Below, piece after piece: positions 53,119 through 60,783 of a stretch of DNA of 60,783 nt. The translations under genes and the position numbers were made by a program. Numbering within the stretch: the first letter of the stretch is position 1; the number at the start of each line of letters is the position of its first letter. The stretch lies in the NCBI GenBank assembly GCA_903876445.1, contig CAIQZX010000091.1, positions 1 to 60,783 on the forward strand, in the 5' to 3' direction. This DNA comes from an uncultured Pseudomonadota bacterium. GTDB taxonomy: Bacteria > Pseudomonadota > Gammaproteobacteria > Methylococcales > Methylomonadaceae. The notes beneath the pieces are model-generated. The model searched no databases. It worked only from the letters and a program-made list of their open reading frames with translations, and was not told the origin of the DNA.

Positions 53119-54084
53119 TCAAGAAGAAAATGGGTCTATGTAAATTTCTTTTAGTGATGCACCTTGTAAATAGGCTGTTCTTTTAGATTGTAAAACCATT
53201 TCGGGTTGACCACATAAAAATACGCGCCATCCATTTAATTTTTGAAATTTATCGAACGCGATTTGATTAGCCCTTCCTTTTGTATATGTCTCAAAATCTA
53301 AATTATCACCAGTCAAACACGGTGTGTAATAAAAATTTGGATATTTCTGTGCTAGTTGTGTCAATTCGTTTTCCATATATAAACCGGACGCATCGCGACT
53401 GCCATGAAATAAATGAATTTCGCCATAATGTTCGTGAAAAAGCGCGTCTTGAAGAATGCCGTATAACGGTGCAAGTCCAGTTCCTGTGCCGATTAACAGA
53501 AGTGATTGTTCTAATTTCCCCTCAACATAATGACAACTTCCTTGAGCGTGTGAGAAACTGAGTGGCATTCCAATTTCTAATTCATCCGCAACCCAACGAC
53601 TAAAGTTACCATTAGGTAAAATACGAATATGAAATTCTAATTCGTGTTCAGCATTGTGAATGTTTGAAATTGAATAACTTCGAATAATGCCATCGTGCCG
53701 ACGTAAATTTACAAATTGCCCTGCAAAAAAAGCTAATGGTTCTTTTGATTTTAATTTTAAAAGAATGACATTTTCGGACAAATACCGTTTTTCGATAACG
53801 TCGCTTTCAAACCATACATTTTTTGTATTAGGTAATTCGACTGACATATCGTTTTCAGGTTTACAAATACACGGTAAAAAATAATTTTGCTTTTGTTGCG
53901 TATCTTTCAAGCCAACTTGAGATTCGGCAGGAGGGCTATTATCAATGCTACGCATCAAACAACATTGACACGCACCTGTTTTACAGCCATAAGGCATCTG
54001 CACATTATTTCGTAGCAAAGTTTGCAAAACGGTTTCTTCATTTTCAGATTCAAAGATTTGATCATCAAATTTAATGCGTGTCAT
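53119..54084 (-). CDS. 2Fe-2S ferredoxin / FAD-NAD(P)H reductase (oxygenase-reductase type)
   Basis: CKTGACQCCLMR ferredoxin motif plus distal Cys; FNR motifs RSYSIS and GTGTGLAPLYGIL. Confidence 0.93.
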   Translation of the reverse strand: MTRIKFDDQIFESENEETVLQTLLRNNVQMPYGCKTGACQCCLMRSIDNSPPAESQVGLKDTQQKQNYFLPCICKPENDMSVELPNTKNVWFESDVIEKRYLSENVILLKLKSKEPLAFFAGQFVNLRRHDGIIRSYSISNIHNAEHELEFHIRILPNGNFSRWVADELEIGMPLSFSHAQGSCHYVEGKLEQSLLLIGTGTGLAPLYGILQDALFHEHYGEIHLFHGSRDASGLYMENELTQLAQKYPNFYYTPCLTGDNLDFETYTKGRANQIAFDKFQKLNGWRVFLCGQPEMVLQSKRTAYLQGASLKEIYIDPFSS

Positions 54085-54098
54085 AATTTCAGCCTTTT

Positions 54099-54482
54099 TT
54101 ATTTTCCAAGAACGTCTTTACGGGTAGTTTCAGCAAGTGCAGCAACTTGTGCAATCAATTCCGCAGGTACATTTAATTCTGTCAAAGTTGCCGCCAAGTT
54201 TTCAATAACTGCATCAAAATGACTGTCGTCTAAGCCCATTTTGACCAATCTCGCATGACCATCACGCATATCTTGACCGCTGTAGTTATTTGGACCACCA
54301 AACGCCATCGTTAAAAATGCTTTTTGTTTAGCCGCTTGTTTGTCCATGTTCACGCCATCGAAAAAACGGTTAATTCGATAATCCGCTAACACTTTGCGAT
54401 AAAAAATATCAACTGCTGTATCAACCGCGCCTTCACCGCCGAGTTGTTCAAACAAACTTAAATTTGTTGTTGTTTCGGTCAT
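54099..54482 (-). CDS. Group 1 truncated hemoglobin
   Basis: LFEQLGGEGAVDTAVDIFYRKVLAD; FLTMAFGGPNNYSGQDMRDGHARLV. Confidence 0.95.
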   Translation of the reverse strand: MTETTTNLSLFEQLGGEGAVDTAVDIFYRKVLADYRINRFFDGVNMDKQAAKQKAFLTMAFGGPNNYSGQDMRDGHARLVKMGLDDSHFDAVIENLAATLTELNVPAELIAQVAALAETTRKDVLGK

Positions 54483-54614
54483 TTTGCCATCTCCTAAAAG
54501 TTATTATTATTCTACGAGCTAAATTGCTCAAAAACAGTTTATAGTAACAACAATCCTTATACAATAATCCACAAAAATCATTCTATTTTTTGTTCCAACC
54601 TGACGAGGTAAAAC

Positions 54615-55199
54615 ATGACATCCTATCTAAAATGTACAATTCCTTTTTTGTTTTTAATCAATTTTCAAATTGCCCATGCTGAAAACTGGGGCGAGGTTTT
54701 GAAATCTGTTAGTAAAGAAGGCAGTCATACTTTAGAAAGCAGTGCTGATGCAGTGAACGACGCGCAACGATTGCTGGAAAGTGGCAAAACATTAAAGGCG
54801 GGAGAATTAACTAACATATTAGTTCAACGTCTGGGTATTTCAACAACGCAAGCAATGGGCGGAGCGGGTGCTTTATTCCAACTCGCGAAAACACGCATGA
54901 GTCCGGAAGCCTTTGAAAAATTAATGCAACAAGTCCCCGATGTTTCACAATTACTTTCTGCTGTTCCTGCATTACAACCTCAATCTGGTTTAGGTGGTTT
55001 AGCGGGAAAATTAGCGGGGTTATCTGGTGATAATTCAATTAACACCGCCTTAACCGCCGTATCAATTTTTCAGCAATTAGGAATGCAGCCTGAAACGATG
55101 CAAAAATTTGTTCCCGTTGTTGTTGATTATGTTCGCGGTGACACGGAAGCCATCGTTGCGGATAGTCTAAATTCAGCCTTAACGATTGGTAAAAAGTAA
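54615..55199 (+). CDS. DUF2780-like secreted protein (VcgC/VcgE type)
   Basis: Signal peptide; LTNILVQRLGISTTQAMGGAGALFQLAKTRMSPEAFEKLMQQVPDVSQLL. Confidence 0.75.
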   Translation: MTSYLKCTIPFLFLINFQIAHAENWGEVLKSVSKEGSHTLESSADAVNDAQRLLESGKTLKAGELTNILVQRLGISTTQAMGGAGALFQLAKTRMSPEAFEKLMQQVPDVSQLLSAVPALQPQSGLGGLAGKLAGLSGDNSINTALTAVSIFQQLGMQPETMQKFVPVVVDYVRGDTEAIVADSLNSALTIGKK

Positions 55200-55293
55200 T
55201 TTTGTCTGAATCAAAAGTGTAAGAACGGCAAACCCTGTGTGATAATAAACGTCATAAATCACTCTCTTTTTCAATGAATAATAAAGGATTCAA

Positions 55294-56349
55294 ATGGACG
55301 AAAATAAGAAAAAAGCCTTAGCCGCCGCGTTAATGCAAATCGAAAAACAACACGGCAAAGGCTCGGTCATGAAAATGGGCGATGTCGATATTTCAAAAGA
55401 TATTGAAGTCGTTTCTACAGGTTCGTTAAGTTTAGATATTGCGTTAGGTTGTGGCGGTTTGCCACGCGGGCGCATTATTGAAATTTATGGTCCTGAATCC
55501 TCTGGAAAAACCACATTGACGCTTCAAGTGATTGCAGAAATTCAAAAACTCGGTGGAACCGCCGCCTTTATCGATGCTGAACACGCACTAGATATTAACT
55601 ATGCGGGGAAATTAGGTGTAGATATTGCGAATTTATACGTTTCACAACCCGACACAGGTGAACAAGCGTTAGAAATTACGGATTCCTTAGTACGTTCTGG
55701 TGCGTTAGATATTGTGGTGGTTGATTCGGTTGCGGCATTAACGCCCAAAGCCGAAATCGAAGGTGATATGGGTGATGCGCACATGGGTTTGCAAGCGCGT
55801 TTAATGTCGCAAGCCTTACGAAAATTGACCGCAAATATCAAACGTTCAAATACTATGGTGATTTTCATCAATCAAATTCGGATGAAAATTGGCGTGATGT
55901 TTGGTTCGCCCGAAACCACAACCGGCGGTAATGCACTGAAATTTTATGCGTCGGTGCGTTTAGATATTCGTCGCATCGGTGCCGTGAAAAAAGGTGACGA
56001 TATTATCGGCAACGAAACCCGCGTGAAAGTCGTAAAAAACAAAGTCGCACCACCATTCAAACAAGCAGAATTCGAGATTTTATACGGCGAAGGCATTTCG
56101 TTTGTGGGTGAATTGGTTGATTTAGGTGTGAATTATGGATTCGTGCAAAAAGCAGGTTCTTGGTATAGCTACGGCACTGAAAAAATCGGGCAAGGTAAAG
56201 ATAACGCTAAAATTTTCTTCAAAGAAAATCCCGCGAAAGCCAAGGAACTCGAAACCAAAATCCGCGACGAAGCCTTCAAAAAACCGTTACTAGCGGTCAA
56301 AGAATTTGAACCCACCGACGACGAATTAGACGTTGACGAACCACTCTAA
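55294..56349 (+). CDS. recA: Recombinase A
   Basis: [74 protein letters not shown]. Confidence 0.99.
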   Translation: MDENKKKALAAALMQIEKQHGKGSVMKMGDVDISKDIEVVSTGSLSLDIALGCGGLPRGRIIEIYGPESSGKTTLTLQVIAEIQKLGGTAAFIDAEHALDINYAGKLGVDIANLYVSQPDTGEQALEITDSLVRSGALDIVVVDSVAALTPKAEIEGDMGDAHMGLQARLMSQALRKLTANIKRSNTMVIFINQIRMKIGVMFGSPETTTGGNALKFYASVRLDIRRIGAVKKGDDIIGNETRVKVVKNKVAPPFKQAEFEILYGEGISFVGELVDLGVNYGFVQKAGSWYSYGTEKIGQGKDNAKIFFKENPAKAKELETKIRDEAFKKPLLAVKEFEPTDDELDVDEPL

Positions 56350-56358
56350 AAATCTGCT

Positions 56359-56826
56359 GTGAATTCCGTTGCTCACGACATCAAAAACCATTGTTTGCGT
56401 TTATTGGCGCGTCGTGAGCATTCGCAAAAAGAATTGATCACTAAATTGATGCAAAAAGGGTTTCAACGAGCAGACATTCAATTTGTTATCGATGATTTAG
56501 CGCAAAATAATTGGCAAAGCGATGCACGTTTTGCTGAAAGTTATGCGCGGTATCGTTTGAAAAAAGGCTACGGTGCAACGGCAATTCGTTATGAATTAAG
56601 CCAAAAAGGCATAGATGTTGCTGTCAATACATTAAATGACGCAATGTTGACAGTCGCAGGCGATTGGTTAGATTTATTAACGCAAACGTATTGTAAAAAA
56701 TACGGAGAAATTGCCCCAATTACTCGTTATGACTGGTCAAAACGCAGTCGATTTTTATTACAACGCGGTTTTTCGAGTTCGCAAATTACAGAATTTGCTA
56801 GAAAATTACGCTTTATTTATTCCTAA
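56359..56826 (+). CDS. recX: Regulatory protein RecX (GTG start)
   Basis: [23 protein letters not shown]; directly downstream of recA. Confidence 0.93.
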   Translation: MNSVAHDIKNHCLRLLARREHSQKELITKLMQKGFQRADIQFVIDDLAQNNWQSDARFAESYARYRLKKGYGATAIRYELSQKGIDVAVNTLNDAMLTVAGDWLDLLTQTYCKKYGEIAPITRYDWSKRSRFLLQRGFSSSQITEFARKLRFIYS

Positions 56827-56854
56827 AATTTTTTATCACGCACACAAAATCATT

Positions 56855-59467
56855 ATGAAAACTATGACTAGCGCAGAAGTACGCTCTGCTTTTTTAGACT
56901 TTTTTAAACAACACGGACATTCGGTTGAGCCTTCCAGTTCGTTAATTCCGAGCAACGACCCGACGTTACTTTTTGTGAATGCGGGAATGGTACAATTTAA
57001 AGATTTGTTTTTGGGGCGTGAGCAACGCGAATTTACTCGTGCGGCAACCAGTCAACGCTGCGTGCGTGCTGGTGGCAAACATAACGATTTAGAAAACGTC
57101 GGTTACACGGCGCGGCATCATACGTTTTTTGAAATGCTTGGCAATTTTAGTTTTGGCGATTATTTCAAAAAAGAAGCGATTCATTTTGCCTGGGAATTTT
57201 TGGTCAATGTGCTTGAAATTCCAAAAGAAAAATTGTGGGTCACGGTGTTTGACGAAGACGACGAAGCGGCAAACATTTGGATTAACGAAATTGGTGTTTC
57301 GCCCGACCGTTTGTCACGCATCGGCGCGAAAGATAATTTTTGGTCGATGGGCGACACTGGGCCTTGCGGGCCTTGCAGCGAAATTTTTTACGATCACGGC
57401 GACGACATTTTCGGCAGTCCTCCAGGAACGCCTGATGAAGACGGCGACCGTTACATTGAAATCTGGAATTTGGTGTTTATGCAATATGACCGCAGTGCGG
57501 ACGGTACTTTAACACCGTTGCCAAAACCCTCTGTTGATACAGGTATGGGCTTAGAGCGTATTTCTGCCGTGATGCAAAATGTGCATAACAATTACGACAT
57601 CGATTTATTCCAAAACATCGTCAAAGCCGCTGCGAAATTAGCCAACATGACGGACTTAACTAACAGTTCGTTGCGCGTGATTGCTGACCACATTCGTTCA
57701 TGTGCGTTTATGGTGGTCGATGGCGTAATGCCGTCAAACGAAGGTCGCGGTTATGTGTTGCGCCGCATTATTCGTCGCGCGATTCGTCACGGTTATCGTT
57801 TAGGAATTAGCGACATTTTCTTTTACAAATTGGTCGCGCCACTCGCGCAAGAAATGGGCGATGCCTTCCCCGAATTACGCAAAGAACTCGAACAAGTTGA
57901 AAAAGTCTTAGAACGCGAAGAAAAACGTTTTGCTGAAACGCTGGGTCAAGGGATGAAAATTTTAGAAGCGTGTGTGGCGAAAATGGCAGGCACTGTGATT
58001 GAAGGCGAAACCGTTTTCCAACTTTATGACACTTACGGTTTCCCTGTGGATTTAACGGCGGATTTTGCCCGTGAACATAATTTAACTGTCGATTACGACG
58101 GCTTTGAAAAAGCGATGGAAGCGCAACGTGATAGAGCGCGTTCGGCAAGCCATTTCGGTGCGGATGCTCACAAAAATATCGAACTCGATTCGCAAACGGA
58201 TTTTACGGGTTATGAATTATTAGACGACACCGCGCAAATCGTGGCGTTGTTCAAAGGCGGAGAAGCGGTTGAACAATTAAATGCTGGTGAAGATGGCGTA
58301 ATCGTTTTAGATAAAACACCGTGTTATGGTGAATCAGGCGGGCAAATTGGCGATAGCGGCACGATTAGCACAGACGGCGCGATATTTGATGTTGCCGATA
58401 CCCAAAAACAAGCAGGCAGTTTATTTTTGCATCAAGGCAAAATCACTGCTGGCGCGTTGAAAGTCGGACAAAATGTTAAAGCCACCGTTGATATGGCAAA
58501 ACGCAAAGCCACAGAATTAAACCACTCGGCAACGCATTTATTACACGCCGCGTTGCGTCAAACATTGGGCGAACACGTCGCGCAAAAAGGCTCGCTTGTA
58601 AATACGGAACGGTTGCGTTTTGACTTTTCGCATTTTGAACCGTTGACGGCTGACGAAATCGCTACGATGGAACGTTTAGTTAATGAACAAATCCGTTTGA
58701 ATAATGCCGTTTCCGCGCAAATCATGGCAAAAGATGATGCGGTTAAAGCAGGCGCGATGGCGTTGTTCGGCGAAAAATATGGCGCAGAAGTGCGCGTCTT
58801 AAAAATCGGCGAATTCTCAACCGAATTATGCGGCGGCACACACGTTGCGCGAGCTGGCGATATTGGTTGTTTCAAAATTATCAGCGAAAACGGCGTGGCG
58901 GCTGGCGTGCGACGCATTGAAGCGGTCACAGGCGCAAACTGTTTAGCGTGGTTCGCGCAACGTGAAAGCGCGTTGGTGCAAATCGCAGATTTGGTCAAAG
59001 GCACGCCCGATAAAGCGGTCGAAAAAGTGGAACAACTCGTTGAACGTGCGCGTGGTTTGGAAAAACAATTAGAGCGTTTGAATTCAAAATTGGCGAGTGC
59101 GACAGGTGATGAATTGATGGCGAAAGCGGTCGAAATCAACGGTGTGAAAGTGTTGGCGACGACGGTTGAAAATGTCGATGCCAAAATTTTGCGTGAAATC
59201 GTCGAGCAATTGAAAAACAAATTACATAACGCCGTTGTCGTTTTGGCTTCAGTGGAAGGCGAAAAAATCAGCGTGGTAGCGGGTGTTTCAAAAGACCAAA
59301 CCGCAAAAGTTAAAGCTGGCGAATTGGCGAATTTTGTTGCCGCAAAAATTGGTGGTAAAGGTGGCGGCAAACCTGATTTAGCACAAGCTGGTGGGAATAA
59401 TCCTGCGGCGTTGGCGGGTGCTTTGGGGGATGTTAATGGGTGGATTAAAGATTTGTTAGGTTCATAA
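56855..59467 (+). CDS. alaS: Alanyl-tRNA synthetase
   Basis: [59 protein letters not shown]. Confidence 0.98.
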   Translation: MKTMTSAEVRSAFLDFFKQHGHSVEPSSSLIPSNDPTLLFVNAGMVQFKDLFLGREQREFTRAATSQRCVRAGGKHNDLENVGYTARHHTFFEMLGNFSFGDYFKKEAIHFAWEFLVNVLEIPKEKLWVTVFDEDDEAANIWINEIGVSPDRLSRIGAKDNFWSMGDTGPCGPCSEIFYDHGDDIFGSPPGTPDEDGDRYIEIWNLVFMQYDRSADGTLTPLPKPSVDTGMGLERISAVMQNVHNNYDIDLFQNIVKAAAKLANMTDLTNSSLRVIADHIRSCAFMVVDGVMPSNEGRGYVLRRIIRRAIRHGYRLGISDIFFYKLVAPLAQEMGDAFPELRKELEQVEKVLEREEKRFAETLGQGMKILEACVAKMAGTVIEGETVFQLYDTYGFPVDLTADFAREHNLTVDYDGFEKAMEAQRDRARSASHFGADAHKNIELDSQTDFTGYELLDDTAQIVALFKGGEAVEQLNAGEDGVIVLDKTPCYGESGGQIGDSGTISTDGAIFDVADTQKQAGSLFLHQGKITAGALKVGQNVKATVDMAKRKATELNHSATHLLHAALRQTLGEHVAQKGSLVNTERLRFDFSHFEPLTADEIATMERLVNEQIRLNNAVSAQIMAKDDAVKAGAMALFGEKYGAEVRVLKIGEFSTELCGGTHVARAGDIGCFKIISENGVAAGVRRIEAVTGANCLAWFAQRESALVQIADLVKGTPDKAVEKVEQLVERARGLEKQLERLNSKLASATGDELMAKAVEINGVKVLATTVENVDAKILREIVEQLKNKLHNAVVVLASVEGEKISVVAGVSKDQTAKVKAGELANFVAAKIGGKGGGKPDLAQAGGNNPAALAGALGDVNGWIKDLLGS

Positions 59468-59514
59468 AATGCCTGAAATAGGTTATTTAGGAATCATTAT
59501 CCGAATACGTCTGC

Positions 59515-59949
59515 GTGACCTTGCATTCATCCGCATTCACGCAAAACACAATGGTGTTGCAAATGATTGATTTAATAAAAAAATACTTTTTGAAAAGCAA
59601 AATCATAGAAGAATTCGAAGATTTCCTTATAAGTATGATGTGCGCTTATAGTGAACATGAATCTTATTACAAAGATGCAGATGCACTAATTCGATTTTTT
59701 GTACAAAATTTTCTGGATTCTAACGAAATAACTTATAGGCAAAAAACCTTCTACAGAGAATTGCTAAACATAACAGCAAATAAAACAAAAAGTGATAAAG
59801 AAAAATTCATGGAATTTACATTAGAAGTGTTCTTTATTGGACATGAATACAGCAGTGAGATTCAAAGGTGGGCTTCTGTTTTTTTAATGAGAAAAATGTC
59901 TTCTATTTATGATAATCAACAAATCTATCCGAGCAAACGAGGTATATAA
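59515..59949 (+). CDS. Hypothetical protein (start may be 59551 or 59563)
   Basis: 144-aa ORF, AT-rich, no recognised motif. Confidence 0.4.
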   Translation: MTLHSSAFTQNTMVLQMIDLIKKYFLKSKIIEEFEDFLISMMCAYSEHESYYKDADALIRFFVQNFLDSNEITYRQKTFYRELLNITANKTKSDKEKFMEFTLEVFFIGHEYSSEIQRWASVFLMRKMSSIYDNQQIYPSKRGI

Positions 59950-60011
59950 CACAATGCCGCACATCTGCTTTTGAAGGAGGAAATGATGCAACAACAAACG
60001 AATTTGAAGCC

Positions 60012-60179
60012 ATGCCTTTTCAACATACGGTTCGTATTCCAGATTACATTCCAGACGGTGTTTCTGTGCGAGTGATTTTGTCTTTTGATGATGCCGTAAC
60101 GAGTAAAAAGCCGCGTGAAAATTGGAAAGCATCAATTGAAACGATGATTGCAACGCACGGGCAGGAAGTTTTAGATTGA
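60012..60179 (+). CDS. Small ORF, possible antitoxin remnant (MPFQHTVRIPDYIPDGVSVRVILSFDD...)
   Basis: 55-aa ORF directly upstream of the PIN toxin-antitoxin pair; not in supplied ORF track because of length. Confidence 0.35.
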   Translation: MPFQHTVRIPDYIPDGVSVRVILSFDDAVTSKKPRENWKASIETMIATHGQEVLD

Positions 60180-60198
60180 GCAACTTGGAGATGATGAA

Positions 60199-60447
60199 AT
60201 GCAATTAGCGATTGAATTACCCGACGAATTGGGCGAGCAACTTTTACAACAAGGCAACGTTGTGACATTCGTGCAAGAAGCGATTAAAAAAATGTTGTTG
60301 GAGCAAAAAGAAACCAAGTTAGCCGAGAAAATAATCGCGGCAAAAAACGGGCATTTACCGATTACGCAATCGTTTATTGGTGTGTTGGCGAGTTCTAATC
60401 TTGATGAACGGGATTATAAAAAACACCTCGAGGATAAATACCTTTGA
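60199..60447 (+). CDS. Antitoxin of a PIN-domain toxin-antitoxin pair
   Basis: MQLAIELPDELGEQLLQQGNVVTFVQEAIKKMLLEQ; overlaps the start of a PIN-like ORF. Confidence 0.65.
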   Translation: MQLAIELPDELGEQLLQQGNVVTFVQEAIKKMLLEQKETKLAEKIIAAKNGHLPITQSFIGVLASSNLDERDYKKHLEDKYL

Positions 60448-60783
60448 AAGTTTTACTCGATACCAACGTCGTTTTAGATGTGCTGTTAATTCCTGAACCG
60501 TTCGCGCAAATGGCGATGAATTTGTTTGATGCGGCTGCCAAAAAGAGATTGAAGGTTATTTATGTGCAACGACTTTCACGACGATTGATTATTTGGTAGC
60601 AAAACAGCAAAACAAACACGAAGCGAGAGCGTTAATTTGTCGGTTGTTGGAATTGTTTTCAGTCGCTGAAGTAAATGAAATAGTCCTGAAAAAAGCGAGT
60701 GCATCGGCTTTCTCTGATTTTGAAGATGCGGTTTTATATCAAGCTGGCTGTTATGTTGGCGTTGATTGTATTGTGACGCGCAA
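60444..60783 (+). pseudogene. PIN-domain toxin, apparently frameshifted and truncated by window end
   Basis: KVLLDTNVVLDVLLIPEPFAQMAMNLFDAA then frame change to EIEGYLCATTFTTIDYLVAKQQNKHEARALICRLLELFSVAEV...DFEDAVLYQAGCYVGVDCIVTR. Confidence 0.75.

Noticed and set aside
58558-59370. 270-aa minus-strand ORF inside alaS
   Set aside because: Fully antisense to a conserved gene; codon-bias shadow ORF with no recognisable motifs.
59884-60268. Minus-strand ORFs at the right edge
   Set aside because: Overlap better-supported plus-strand toxin-antitoxin genes and show no recognisable domain.

Overview
The 60.8-kb window is AT-rich and densely coded. It looks like a gammaproteobacterial chromosome, possibly a Methylococcales-type methanotroph; that assignment is inferred from gene content and is not proven. 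Housekeeping blocks include dnaN-gyrB, lgt-thyA-mltB-mscK-like, lptG/mtaB/lptF, acnB, ackA, dnaG-yqeY-rpsU, accA, nadB, bioB and recA-recX-alaS. Accessory content stands out in five places. (1) The left edge carries a partial HyfG/HyfI-like hydrogenase module whose large subunit has an atypical C-terminus. (2) A ~10-kb run of six overlapping or closely spaced signalling genes (23.5-33.8 kb) includes a histidine kinase whose N-terminus resembles the plant/cyanobacterial ethylene-receptor copper domain. A second kinase in the run carries a perfect 30-bp in-frame tandem duplication. (3) A putative extracellular electron transfer locus (41.5-46.5 kb) encodes a monoheme cytochrome c, a decaheme MtrA/DmsE-like cytochrome, an MtrB/PioB-like porin and a 4-TM monoheme protein. 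(4) ORF-less, highly structured IS200/IS605-like elements occur. One (about 42990-43320) sits exactly between the mtrA stop and mtrB start and looks like an orphan IscB/HEARO-type or TnpB-type omega-RNA element. Another possible one (about 20494-20800) also begins at a gene's TGA stop with the same TTGACATCC string. A third relic lies at about 41015-41405. (5) A PIN toxin-antitoxin locus at the right edge has an apparent frameshift. No CRISPR array, rRNA or tRNA was recognised.
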